DNA of 64,000 nt from JANWWM01 sp046292465 (lineage in GTDB: Bacteria; Bacteroidota; Chlorobiia; Chlorobiales; Thermochlorobacteraceae), in contig JBKBRB010000007.1 of the NCBI GenBank assembly GCA_046292465.1, positions 1-64,000 of the forward strand, read 5' to 3'. The notes under the pieces were generated by a model. It was not told where the DNA came from, did no database searches, and was given only the letters and a program-made list of their open reading frames with translations. The position numbers were made by a program, and so were the translations under genes. This document shows, one piece after another, positions 1 to 8,974 of this stretch. How positions within the stretch are numbered: position 1 is the stretch's first letter; each line of letters opens with the position of its first letter.

Positions 1-245
1 AGATGAAAGAAGACGTGTTCTCGAGAAGCACCTGAGCACACGCAGATGTGATACGTTGTCGAGTTTTTTGTTGTTGTGTTGATCCTATGCGCGCCGAAGA
101 TAAGAAATTTTGCATTTATTACGAAATGTAATATGGATTATGAAAATTTTTGCCGTCGCTGTGTGTAACGGATTGAGGTATTGCTTTTATCGATTTGCTA
201 AGCGATATTCACGCCTCTTTTAATTAAACCGACTGACCACTCATA

Positions 246-1421
246 ATGCGCACCATTTTTTTGAAGAGGCTTTCAATTTCTCTGTTCTGCTTGTTGATGC
301 TGAGTTCTGTGTCTTTGGACGCACAAAACCGACAGCCGCGCACGATTACGACTGCCGTTCCGTTCTTGCTCATTAGTCCTGACTCACGCGCAGGCGGCAT
401 GGGCGAAGCCAATGTGGCGATTGCCGATAACGCCGCCGCCATGTTTTGGAATCCTGCGGGGCTTGGCTTTCAACGCGGAATGGATTTCAATTTCACGCAC
501 GCCAACTGGCTCCCTGCCTTCAATGCGGACTTATTCTACGACAACTTAACCATGAAACGATATGTCCCCGGCTACGGCACATTCGGCTTGGGCGTTACGT
601 ATTTGAACTTGGGCGAAACCGAAATCCGCACCGCACAGAATGTTGCCGCGGGCGTCATTAAAAGCTACGAGTTTGCCATTACCGGTTCATATGGCGTTCA
701 AATTGCACGCACGTTTGCCGTTGGAACTTCGGTGCGCTTTATTCGCAGTGCGCTTACCAATGTTGGCGCAGGCAACGAACAAGGCTCAGGCATTGGCACT
801 TCTATCGCCTTCGACCTCGCCTTGCTCTGGAAGCCACAATTCAGCAGCTACTTTGCCGACCGATTAAGTTTCGGCTTGAACATTTCCAACATCGGTCCGA
901 AAATGACCTACATCGACGAAGCCCAAGCCGACCCACTGCCAACGAACTTGAAAGTCGGTTTTGCCTACAAACTTTTGAACGATAAGTATAATTCGCTCAC
1001 GCTTGCGGCAGATTTCAACAAGTTGCTTGTTAATCGTGTAACGCCAATCATTGGTCAAGACACTTTGGGCAATCCGATTTTTGGTCGTCCAAAAGTCGAT
1101 AACGTCTTCAAAGCGATGATTTCATCGTGGGGTGGAAGTGGTGGCGGATTGCGCTCGTTCACGATGGGCGTCGGCGTTGAGTATTGGTATGGCGCGCCGC
1201 AACTGTTAGCACTTCGCGCAGGCTACTTCTACGAAGACCCCGAATTTGGCGGACGGCGTTATCTCACCTTCGGCGCAGGCGTTCGCTATGCCGCTTTCGG
1301 CGTCGATTTCAGTTACCTCAACTCGGTTGAAGAAACACACCCGCTCGACGGCACCGTGCGGCTTTCGCTCATTCTTAACTTCCCGAACGCTGGCATGAGA
1401 AAGCCCAAAACCGTTAATTAA
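246..1421 (+). CDS. porV: PorV-type T9SS outer membrane protein
   Basis: A 391-residue protein with an N-terminal signal peptide (hydrophobic stretch about residues 8-24, cleavage probable near the Ala-Gln of LDAQN). The start of the mature part, with FLLISPDSRAGGMGEA followed by an N-P-A-G motif after MFWN, is the hallmark of the PorV/PorQ family of FadL-like beta-barrels. In Bacteroidota, PorV (LptO) carries T9SS substrates to the attachment complex at the cell surface. The alternating aromatic and glycine pattern to the C-terminus agrees with an outer-membrane barrel. The next gene encodes a protein with a T9SS sorting domain, which supports the assignment. PorV is favoured over PorQ because of the SPDSRAGGMG motif. 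A terminator separates it from the next gene, so the two are probably transcribed separately. Confidence 0.82.
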   Translation: MRTIFLKRLSISLFCLLMLSSVSLDAQNRQPRTITTAVPFLLISPDSRAGGMGEANVAIADNAAAMFWNPAGLGFQRGMDFNFTHANWLPAFNADLFYDNLTMKRYVPGYGTFGLGVTYLNLGETEIRTAQNVAAGVIKSYEFAITGSYGVQIARTFAVGTSVRFIRSALTNVGAGNEQGSGIGTSIAFDLALLWKPQFSSYFADRLSFGLNISNIGPKMTYIDEAQADPLPTNLKVGFAYKLLNDKYNSLTLAADFNKLLVNRVTPIIGQDTLGNPIFGRPKVDNVFKAMISSWGGSGGGLRSFTMGVGVEYWYGAPQLLALRAGYFYEDPEFGGRRYLTFGAGVRYAAFGVDFSYLNSVEETHPLDGTVRLSLILNFPNAGMRKPKTVN

Positions 1422-1447
1422 CGAGTTGTTTTTCATAGACACTTTCA

Positions 1448-1480
1448 GGGCTTGAAGACGACTCAAGCCCTTTTTATTTT
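1448..1480 (+). terminator. Rho-independent terminator after porV
   Basis: An 8-bp stem GGGCTTGA/TCAAGCCC with a 7-nt loop (1448-1470) is followed directly by TTTTTATTTT. It lies 26 bp after the porV stop and before the next start, so it should end the porV transcript. Confidence 0.85.
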
Positions 1481-1511
1481 GCCGTGAAATTTTACTTAAC
1501 TCTTTCCTTTC

Positions 1512-4500
1512 ATGCGATTTTTCCTTGCTCTGCTTTTTGTGGGGATTTTCATACCCGCCGCTTCTGCACAACCTCAAAAGATTTCATTTAGCCATTCGCT
1601 TGCCGTTGGGGCGTCGTCTCCGTTACGCGCAAGTGCAGTCGGCTTAACACGCGTGCTTGCCGTCATGGTTGAGTTTCAGCCCGATACCGATAGGCGCACC
1701 ACCGGCACCGGCGTTTTCGGCGGCTTGGATTATCTCGCCTCGCGCGGCGACACAATTTTAGACCCCTATCCGCACGACTTCGGCTACTTCACGCGCAAAC
1801 TCGACTTTCTCAAACACTACTTCGAGACCATCAGCAACAACCGCACACAACTTGCCTTCACGCTATTGCCAAATGTTTATCGCCTCTCAAAGCCAATGGC
1901 AGACTACGCCCCGCCACGCACCTCGCAAGATTTCACGCGCCTTGCCCGTATGATTGAAGAAACTTGGCGATTGGTTGATTCCACAACCGTCGTCGATTTC
2001 TCGCAGTTTGATTGCTTCATCATTTTTCACGCAGGCGTCGGACGCGACATTGACCTCATCGCGCTCACTGGCACCGACCCCGCCCCTGCTGATTTGCCTT
2101 CGCTCACCTTCAAACTCGATGGCTTCAAGCGCATTTTCGGACAAGATTTTCAAGGCTTCCCTGTTAATAACGGCAACGCTCGAATTCAAAACACGCTCGT
2201 TATTCCCTCCACCGAAGCGCGCGAAATTGATGGCATCGGCGGCAAAGTCTTGCTCGAACTCTCCACCAACGGATTGCTCTGCGCCAGTTTCGGCAGCTAT
2301 CTCGGCTTGCCTGATTTGTTCAACACCGAAACCGGACGTAGCGGCATCGGCAGATTCGGCTTGATGGACGGCGAAAGTTTTTTCAACTACAACGGCGCAC
2401 TCCCGCCCGAACCTTCCGCTTGGGAACGCCTCGCGCTTGGCTGGGCAACCCCGATTGAACTGCAAGGCATCGACACCTTCTTCAAATTGCCTGCACACAG
2501 TTTGCACGAAAATCCTGATTCTGCTATCGTTAAAATTCCCATCACCTCGCGCGAATACTTCTTGCTCGAAAATCGCCAACGCAATGCACGCGGCACAGGC
2601 GTTACGCTCACTATTTATCGAGGCGGACAAACAGTCCAACAAACTTTTTTACAAGACCAGCCCGACTTTCGCTTTGAAAACCTGCGCGCCTTGCGTGGTC
2701 AAATCGTCGCCTCGAGCAACTACGATTGGACACTTCCAACCGCTGAAATCAACAACATTCGCTACAACGGTGGCGTCTTGATTTGGCACATCGATGAAGA
2801 CATCATCGCCGCAAACCGTCCGCAAAACCGCGTCAATACAGGCAGAATTAAAGGCGTTAAACTCTTGGAAGCCGACGGCTCCGACGACATCGGACAAGAT
2901 TACGGCATAACCAGTCCCGGACTTGGCACACAAAGCGGAACGGTCTTCGATATGTTTTTCAAGGGCAACATTGCATTTCCTTATCGCAACTTCATCGACG
3001 ACGCCACCACGCCGAACACACGCGCCAATCGCGGTGCCTCGAGCAAAATTCGCATTTCAAACTTTCCACTTCCCGCCGCCGTGATGGATTCGATTCGACT
3101 TCAACGCGGCGATAACCTTGTGCGCGTTCTCAGCGGCTTTCCTAAACAACTGCCCGACACCTTCGATAGACGCACCAGCATCACCTTCGCCGATTCGCTT
3201 TTCGTGAGCGGCGAAAATTTCACCTTCTCTACGCGCCTCGACGGCTCGCCCTCTGTTTTCAACACCTCGCGCTTGAAATTGGCTTACTTGCAAACGCCCA
3301 CGGCTCGCTACCTTGTCAGCGCGCTCGATAGTGCGGTTGAAGTCTTACAAGTTAACTCACTTAACACACGCCTTTCACGCCGCACTTTCAATTCGCCACT
3401 GACCACTCCGCCTGCTGTGATTTCTCAAAACGGACAATCGCTTTTAGGCATTGGCACCGCATCAGGGCAGGCTTCAATTTTAGACCTTGCGACCGATAGC
3501 CTCGACATCGTGCGCTCACAGACTTTTTCCGCACCGATTGTGAGCCTTTCTGCTTCGCCTGCCTTTGCAAACACCGCATTTGCGTTCTTTCCTGAAAATC
3601 AAATTGACGGCACGCGCATCCTTTCCGCCGTCCGATTTCTCAACCGCAGTTCAGAGAACAACGAAGAACTCACCATTGCACTTTGCGAAGACAAAACGCT
3701 TCGGATTTTAAGCACGCAAAAGCCACCTGTTAGCGTTCGCTTGCCTGTGAGCGATGTTGTTCGAAGTTTGCCTGCGATTGCCGACCTTGAAAATCGTGGT
3801 GAGTTGGCGATTCTCTTCACGGCTGACGACAAAATTTTCGCCTACAACCTTCAAGGCTTTCCGATTTCAAATTTTCCGATTCCAACCAATTCGCAACAGC
3901 CGATTGTCGCAAGCCCGATTGTTGCCGATGTCGATGGCGATACTTTCGCCGATGTGATTGTGCAAACGCCCGACGGCAGATTGATGGCATTTAATCGCTT
4001 TGGCAAAACGCTCTTCACACTGCCGATTGCTGAAGGCACAGAAACCACGCCGAGCGTTGTGCCGTCGCTTTCAGGTCAGGGGTTGCGGTTGTTCAGCGTC
4101 GATAAATTCGGATTGCTTTACGGCTACGAATTGCCGAACGCCACGCAAAACATCGAGTGGCGCACGCTCTACGGCGACGCGGCAAATTCAAACACGCACA
4201 TGCCACAGCGCACTACAAACCGCGTAACCGTTCAAATCAACGAGTTCTTGCCAGAAAAATCCGTCTTCAATTATCCCAACCCTGCCTCCTCTGAAACGGC
4301 GTTCCGATTTTATCTCAAAGAGTCAGGCACGGTAACGGTGAAAGTGTTTGATATGACGGGCGCGAAGGTGTGGGAAAGTTCCAAGCAAAGCGCGGGCGGA
4401 TTCGATGACGAAATTTTGTGGAATGTGCGCTCCGTGCAAAGCGGCGTTTATTATGCTGTGCTCACGGCACGCTCAACGCGCGGCGAAGAAAAATCGGTTC

Positions 4501-4526
4501 GGCTCAAAGTCGTTATCGTGAAATAA
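1512..4526 (+). CDS. M6-metalloprotease-like T9SS cargo protein, zinc motif degenerate
   Basis: A 1004-residue secreted protein. Residues 1-19 form a signal peptide. The region from about 40 to 330 follows the M6 (immune inhibitor A-like) fold: YLGLPDLF, then GRFGLMDG, then PSAWERLALGW. However, where M6 enzymes have HExxH, this protein reads ASFGS (residues 258-262, DNA 2283-2297), so both zinc histidines and the catalytic glutamate are absent. The middle (about 560-890) has integrin-alpha/FG-GAP-like stretches such as VADVDGDTFADVIVQ. Residues about 915-1004 are a type A T9SS sorting domain (FNYPNPASSETAFRF, then GVYYAVL). Export through T9SS fits the upstream porV. It is probably a surface binding or scaffold protein rather than an active peptidase; that role is inference. 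Confidence 0.75.
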   Translation: MRFFLALLFVGIFIPAASAQPQKISFSHSLAVGASSPLRASAVGLTRVLAVMVEFQPDTDRRTTGTGVFGGLDYLASRGDTILDPYPHDFGYFTRKLDFLKHYFETISNNRTQLAFTLLPNVYRLSKPMADYAPPRTSQDFTRLARMIEETWRLVDSTTVVDFSQFDCFIIFHAGVGRDIDLIALTGTDPAPADLPSLTFKLDGFKRIFGQDFQGFPVNNGNARIQNTLVIPSTEAREIDGIGGKVLLELSTNGLLCASFGSYLGLPDLFNTETGRSGIGRFGLMDGESFFNYNGALPPEPSAWERLALGWATPIELQGIDTFFKLPAHSLHENPDSAIVKIPITSREYFLLENRQRNARGTGVTLTIYRGGQTVQQTFLQDQPDFRFENLRALRGQIVASSNYDWTLPTAEINNIRYNGGVLIWHIDEDIIAANRPQNRVNTGRIKGVKLLEADGSDDIGQDYGITSPGLGTQSGTVFDMFFKGNIAFPYRNFIDDATTPNTRANRGASSKIRISNFPLPAAVMDSIRLQRGDNLVRVLSGFPKQLPDTFDRRTSITFADSLFVSGENFTFSTRLDGSPSVFNTSRLKLAYLQTPTARYLVSALDSAVEVLQVNSLNTRLSRRTFNSPLTTPPAVISQNGQSLLGIGTASGQASILDLATDSLDIVRSQTFSAPIVSLSASPAFANTAFAFFPENQIDGTRILSAVRFLNRSSENNEELTIALCEDKTLRILSTQKPPVSVRLPVSDVVRSLPAIADLENRGELAILFTADDKIFAYNLQGFPISNFPIPTNSQQPIVASPIVADVDGDTFADVIVQTPDGRLMAFNRFGKTLFTLPIAEGTETTPSVVPSLSGQGLRLFSVDKFGLLYGYELPNATQNIEWRTLYGDAANSNTHMPQRTTNRVTVQINEFLPEKSVFNYPNPASSETAFRFYLKESGTVTVKVFDMTGAKVWESSKQSAGGFDDEILWNVRSVQSGVYYAVLTARSTRGEEKSVRLKVVIVK

Positions 4527-4545
4527 TGCTATCGGAATAATAATT

Positions 4546-5064
4546 TTGCTACCTTTGAGCATCAACAACACAAGCCTTGACGACCTGATGAACGCTACCG
4601 AACCTGTTTCAGACTACGAATTAGAGCGGGGAAAACCAATGCCCAGTTTGAACCATTCTGTTTTGCAACTTCGATTGGGGATGTTGCTCGCTAAAAATTA
4701 TGCAGAGCAGTTTCTTTTTGCGAGCGAACTTTCGCTTTCCCTTGCCGATAAGCCCTTTGTGCCCGACCTGTGCATTTATCCAAAGCGCAAACTGGATTGG
4801 CAGAACGATGAAATTCGGCTTTCCGAGCCACCGCTGACGATTATCGAGATTTCTTCGCCCAAGCAAGATTTCGAAGATTTTCAGCGCAAACTCAAAGCGT
4901 ATTTTGATGCAGGCGTCAAGTCGTTTTGGCTTGTGATTCCTTTCACCGAAACGCTCACCATTTTTTATCCAAACGAAAAGCCTATTTCATTCACCACAGG
5001 CGAAGCCGTCGACAAAACCAACGGCATTAGATTGAATGTTGATGAACTCTTTGCAAAAGAATAA
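4546..5064 (+). CDS. Uma2 family (DUF820) endonuclease-like protein
   Basis: A 172-residue PD-(D/E)XK-fold protein of the Uma2 family, which is expanded in many filamentous and gliding bacteria and has no settled function. Seen: the YELERGKPMPSLNH substrate-side strand, FVPDLCIYP carrying the metal-binding Asp, and PLTIIEISSP with the catalytic Glu, followed by K-x-K-AYFDAGVKSFWLV. The TTG start at 4546 is preferred over the ATG at 4588, because the family helix before YEL (here TSLDDLMNA) lies upstream of that ATG. It starts 19 bp after the previous gene and may be read through from it. Confidence 0.75.
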   Translation: MLPLSINNTSLDDLMNATEPVSDYELERGKPMPSLNHSVLQLRLGMLLAKNYAEQFLFASELSLSLADKPFVPDLCIYPKRKLDWQNDEIRLSEPPLTIIEISSPKQDFEDFQRKLKAYFDAGVKSFWLVIPFTETLTIFYPNEKPISFTTGEAVDKTNGIRLNVDELFAKE

Positions 5065-5147
5065 CGCCACGCAGGTTTAGAGAATTGCCACCGCTCTATT
5101 AACTTTGCCGAAATTTTTTCTACTTATCCAACCGAACCTCGAATGAA

Positions 5148-5615
5148 ATGAAGCCCTATCGCAGCTGCTTAACGAATCTTCACATTTGCAAAGCCAACTG
5201 CTGTAAAAACGGCGTTTGGGTCGATGTCGAACAAGCCAAAATGATTGAAGACTATGTGAACTCGCGTCCTGAGTTCAGCGACCTGCACGGCAAAACGCTC
5301 TTCGCTGAATATGACGACGACGCCGACTACTTCCCTTCGGGCAAGTGCATTGGCACTGCCCTTGCTTCGCCTGACGGTCCATGCATTTTTTTAGGACAAG
5401 ATTACAAGTGCCGCATTTACGAAGTGCGTCCGCATTTTTGCGCCGATTATCCGTTCATGCACCCGCTTGCCGAAAGCAATAAGCCTGTGATGATTGACAA
5501 TATGTTTGAAGAGGATAAAAACTGCATTTATCATGAGTTGCTTTCTGCCACGCTGAAAAGCATTGAAGAAGAAAAAGCGGAGGAAGCGGCTGAAAAAGCA
5601 AAGTCCGCTCAGTGA
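5148..5615 (+). CDS. YkgJ/DUF3109-type cysteine-cluster protein
   Basis: A 155-residue cytoplasmic protein with the metal-binding pattern of the YkgJ-like cysteine-cluster group: CKANCCKNGVWVD near the N-terminus, then FPSGKCIG, then CIFLGQDYKCRIYEVRPHFC. In this family the conserved cysteines are thought to bind iron-sulfur or zinc; the biological role is unknown. The charged Glu/Ala/Lys tail (about residues 138-155) is likely helical and not conserved. Its 3' end overlaps the end of the convergent histidine kinase by 7 bp, so the two genes share a very short convergent junction. Confidence 0.7.
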   Translation: MKPYRSCLTNLHICKANCCKNGVWVDVEQAKMIEDYVNSRPEFSDLHGKTLFAEYDDDADYFPSGKCIGTALASPDGPCIFLGQDYKCRIYEVRPHFCADYPFMHPLAESNKPVMIDNMFEEDKNCIYHELLSATLKSIEEEKAEEAAEKAKSAQ

Positions 5616-7456
5616 TGTGTGTGTGTTGGGCAAAGGGGCAACTGCACGAAAAACGTTGTGCCTTTGCCTTTGCCTTCCGACTCTGCCCAGATTTTTCCTT
5701 GATGAAGTTCGACAATTTGTTTGGTGATAAAAAGCCCCATGCCCGTTGAACGCTCGCCCATTGTAGGTTTTGACGAAAGCGTCTGAAATTTTCCGAACAG
5801 TTTTTTCATATCGTCTGCTGAAAGCCCCTGCCCTTCATCTTTGACGCTTACCGTCGCCATGTGTTCATCGCTTGTAATCGTAACGCTGATTTTCTTTTCA
5901 ATCGGAGAGTATTTTATGGCATTGCTGATTAAGTTCTCGAAGACTTCATAGAGCAGTTGCGGGTCTGCCAACACACTTGCCGACGCTTGTTCAACGAGCA
6001 CTATTTCCTGCGACTTTTTCTCGACGAAAACGCGCATTGTTTCGAGCACATTTTTTATCAGCGCATTTACATTGACTTCCTTTTTTCCTGCATTGCGCAT
6101 TGTGGATTCATCGGCGGCGACTTTCAACCAGTGTTCCATTGTCGCCTGCATTTGATTTGCGATTTGCTCGATTTGCATCGTGTATTTGAGCACCTGTTCT
6201 GCATTTTTACTTTTCGCATGGGCTAATTGCGCATAGCCGATAATCGCTTGCAGAGGGTTGCTTAAATCGTGCGTAACAATTCCTATCAGTTCCGACTTCA
6301 GTTCAATAGCTTTGGTTAGAGAAAAATTGAGAAGCGAAAGTTCATCAGACAAAAGTTTGTAGTAGGTTAAGGCTTTTTTGTCTTCTAATTCTGCCACTTT
6401 GAGTTCGAAGCCTTGCGCCTTTTGATACACGTCTTTGCTTATGACGGTTTCTCTGAGTTCGCTGTATTGCCGGCAGTGTTGATACGCGGCTTCAAAGTTG
6501 CGATGTTTTGCATACATCTCTGAGAGCGCGTGATGAATCATGTAACTAATTTCCTTCTCTCCAACTTTCTGCGCTTTGCTTAACGCCTCTTGCCAATAGG
6601 CAATTGCTTTTTGGTCATCTGCCTGTTCAAAAGTCGGATTGCTGTAAATTTTTCCCAGTTCAAATAAGCTCTCGACTTCGCCAATGATATTGCCTAACTC
6701 CCGCTCAATTTCGAGACTTTGCTGTTGCAGTTCAACGGCTCGACGAAATTCCCCAAGCGCGGCGCGGACTTTGGACATATTGCACAGCACCGCCGCCTCT
6801 CCACGCTTATCGTTTAACTCGCGCATGATTTCAAGGCTTTGGCATTGCAGGCGAAAGGCTTGCTCATAGTTTTTTTCTTTTTCACAGACAGAGGCAAGGT
6901 TGTTGAGCGTGTAAGCCATTCCCTTTTTGAGATTATGCTTTTCTCGGTGTGCTAAGGCTTTCTCAAAATAACGCCTTGCTTTTTGATAGTCGCCTAAATG
7001 AAAATAGGCCAGTCCAATGTTGTTAAGCACAGTTCCTATGCCCTTCGGGTAATTGAGCTTTTCGTAAATGGTCAGGCTTCGGACATTGTAATCGAGCGCG
7101 CTATCATACTGCCCGAGTTGAAGGTAGATATTTGCCATCAGCGATAATGCTTTCGCTTCCCCTAAGGTGTTTCCTGCCAGAACGAACAGAGCCTTTGCCT
7201 TTTCGGCTTTCAGATAGGCTTGTTTGAACTCCGACATCACTTCATAGCACAGGGCTTCTGCGCGATACGCTTCGGCTTCTTCGTTTGTGAAATTTAGTTG
7301 TTTGGCTTCTCGTCTGATTTGGCGGGCAAGGTCGAGCGCTTCTTTTGGATTCGTGTTTCTAATTTCCAATGCTTGTTGGAGTTTTTTTTCCAACTCGCCA
7401 CGTTTTTGCTGACTGGTGTCGTTTGCCACTTCTATTTCGTCTATTTTTTCGCTCAT
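5609..7456 (-). CDS. TPR-repeat sensor histidine kinase
   Basis: A 615-residue cytoplasmic kinase without a predicted membrane segment. Residues about 15-330 are a run of tetratricopeptide repeats (for example YNVRSLTIYEKLNYPKGIG and units ending in NNIGLAYFHLGDYQKA). A short coiled coil leads into a HisKA domain with the phospho-accepting His396 in IVTHDLSNPLQAI, and an HATPase domain with LISNAIKYSP (N box), DEGQGLS (G1) and GMGLFITKQIVELHQG (G2). TPR kinases of this architecture are common in Bacteroidota and usually sense through protein contacts. No response regulator lies beside it, so it is an orphan kinase here. The start at 7456 follows an AT-rich spacer. Confidence 0.85.
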   Translation of the reverse strand: MSEKIDEIEVANDTSQQKRGELEKKLQQALEIRNTNPKEALDLARQIRREAKQLNFTNEEAEAYRAEALCYEVMSEFKQAYLKAEKAKALFVLAGNTLGEAKALSLMANIYLQLGQYDSALDYNVRSLTIYEKLNYPKGIGTVLNNIGLAYFHLGDYQKARRYFEKALAHREKHNLKKGMAYTLNNLASVCEKEKNYEQAFRLQCQSLEIMRELNDKRGEAAVLCNMSKVRAALGEFRRAVELQQQSLEIERELGNIIGEVESLFELGKIYSNPTFEQADDQKAIAYWQEALSKAQKVGEKEISYMIHHALSEMYAKHRNFEAAYQHCRQYSELRETVISKDVYQKAQGFELKVAELEDKKALTYYKLLSDELSLLNFSLTKAIELKSELIGIVTHDLSNPLQAIIGYAQLAHAKSKNAEQVLKYTMQIEQIANQMQATMEHWLKVAADESTMRNAGKKEVNVNALIKNVLETMRVFVEKKSQEIVLVEQASASVLADPQLLYEVFENLISNAIKYSPIEKKISVTITSDEHMATVSVKDEGQGLSADDMKKLFGKFQTLSSKPTMGERSTGMGLFITKQIVELHQGKIWAESEGKGKGTTFFVQLPLCPTHTHH

Positions 7457-7528
7457 TTGACCGCTTGAATGTTTTGGTATAAAGGTTCAAGGCTAATCAA
7501 AATGTAACATCAAATTCTGCACCACTTC

Positions 7529-8437
7529 TCATGGCGATAGTGAAGCGTCATTGGGCATTTGCGTGATTTCGATGAATGCTTCCTCGAGCGTTTTCTTTTG
7601 CAACGAGAGATGCGACAAATACGTGCCCTTTTCGGCAAGAAATTGATTGAGCGCGGCAAGGTTATCGGTTTGCAGTTCAACTAAGAGTCCGTCGCCTTCA
7701 TCTGTTACGGAAATAGTTTCGGGGTAAGTTTTCAGGATTGCCTTCAAGGCTTCGTGGTTCTCGGCTTTCAAGTGCGCGAGCGGGTTTCGGCTGATGAGTT
7801 CCTTCACATTGCCACTTTTGAGCAATTTGCCATTTTTAATAACCGCCACGTGCGAGCAGACTTGCTCGACTTCGCTCAAAAGATGGCTTGAAAGGAAAAT
7901 GGTTTTGCCTTCGTCGGCAAGGCGTTTGATGATTTGACGCACGTCGCGGATTCCGTCGGGGTCTAAGCCATTGGTGGGCTCGTCTAAAATGACAAGGTCA
8001 GGGTTGGAAAGCGTTGCGGCGGCAATCGCAAGTCGCTGTTTCATGCCAAGCGAGTAAGTTCGGAAGGGGCTGTTGGCTCTTGCCGATAAACCCACGAGTT
8101 CGAGCGCGCTCTGAATTTGGGCGTCCGTTGCGCGTTTGATTTTCGCCACGATTTTCAAGTTATCCAAGCCGCTCAAATAAGGATAAAAGTTCGGCGTCTC
8201 GAGCGTTGCGCCGATGTTTAGACGTGCTGAATCCAAGTCGTCGCTCTCAAAGAGTTTGATGATACCGCTCGTTTTATTGATGATGCCGAGAAGCAGTCCA
8301 ATCGTGGTGGTTTTGCCGCTTCCGTTCGGACCTAAAAAGCCGAAGACTTGACCTTGCTCGACCGTGAACGAGATATTGTCGACGGCTTTTTTCGTGCCAT
8401 AGTGTTTGCTTAGGTTTATGACCTCGATAATCGTCAT
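7529..8437 (-). CDS. ABC transporter ATP-binding protein (GldA/CcmA-like)
   Basis: A 302-residue ABC ATPase. Walker A is GPNGSGKTTT, the signature region is TYSLGMKQRLAIAAA, Walker B is LVILDEPTNGLDP, and the switch histidine is in FLSSHLLSEVEQ. About 90 residues follow the nucleotide-binding domain, as in the multidrug/lipid and gliding-associated GldA-type exporters that pair with a separate permease. No permease gene is adjacent, so its partner must be elsewhere. Only 3 bp separate it from the cyclophilin gene upstream on the same strand, which suggests co-transcription. The assignment as an exporter-type ABC ATPase is firm; the substrate is unknown. Confidence 0.85.
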   Translation of the reverse strand: MTIIEVINLSKHYGTKKAVDNISFTVEQGQVFGFLGPNGSGKTTTIGLLLGIINKTSGIIKLFESDDLDSARLNIGATLETPNFYPYLSGLDNLKIVAKIKRATDAQIQSALELVGLSARANSPFRTYSLGMKQRLAIAAATLSNPDLVILDEPTNGLDPDGIRDVRQIIKRLADEGKTIFLSSHLLSEVEQVCSHVAVIKNGKLLKSGNVKELISRNPLAHLKAENHEALKAILKTYPETISVTDEGDGLLVELQTDNLAALNQFLAEKGTYLSHLSLQKKTLEEAFIEITQMPNDASLSP

Positions 8438-8440
8438 AGC

Positions 8441-8935
8441 TTAGGCGACTTTGACGGTAATTTTCATCGTAACCGGCTCAATCGGGTTATCGCGTGCGTC
8501 GCGTTTGACGAGCGAAATTTTATCCACTACGTCCATTCCATCAATCACTCTTCCGAAAACGGTGTAGCCGGCTTGCGCCGAGTCGAGAAAATCATTATCG
8601 GCAACGTTGATGTAGAATTGACTGCCCGACGAGGCTTTGGCAGGATTGCCGTCGCGCGCCGCTGCCAGAGTGCCGCGCTTGTTTTTATGCTTGAACTCGG
8701 CGGGTATGCGCTCCGTCGGTCCGCCTGTGCCGTGCAGGTGTCGCTTGGATTGGTCGCGCGAAAGTGGGTCGCCGCCTTGAATTATGAAGCCGGGAATCAC
8801 GCGGTGAAAGGTGATGCCGTCGTAATACTTTTCTGCAACCAGTTTTTTGAAGTTATCACGGTGAAGCGGCGTGTCGTCAAAGAGTTCAATTGTAATCGTG
8901 CCGTGAGGCGTTTCAATGGAAAATTGTTCGGGCAT
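8441..8935 (-). CDS. Cytosolic cyclophilin-type peptidylprolyl isomerase
   Basis: A 164-residue single-domain cyclophilin that catalyses cis-trans isomerisation of Xaa-Pro bonds during folding. Seen: TITIELFDDTPLHRDNF, YYDGITFHRVIPGFIIQGGDP (split here as the FHRVIPGF active-site strand), SGSQFYINV and AGYTVFGRVIDGMDVV. There is no signal peptide, so it is cytoplasmic. It is followed 3 bp later by the ABC ATPase gene and preceded 39 bp upstream by a second, exported cyclophilin. The pair looks like a duplication with one copy retargeted to the envelope. Confidence 0.9.
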   Translation of the reverse strand: MPEQFSIETPHGTITIELFDDTPLHRDNFKKLVAEKYYDGITFHRVIPGFIIQGGDPLSRDQSKRHLHGTGGPTERIPAEFKHKNKRGTLAAARDGNPAKASSGSQFYINVADNDFLDSAQAGYTVFGRVIDGMDVVDKISLVKRDARDNPIEPVTMKITVKVA

Positions 8936-8974
8936 GGTCGTTGATGTTTAGTTGGAAAAATTACAGTCTTGGCT

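Noticed and set aside
4546..5064. Uma2 gene as part of a defence island
   Set aside because: Uma2 genes are scattered singly in many genomes and nothing nearby supports a defence unit.
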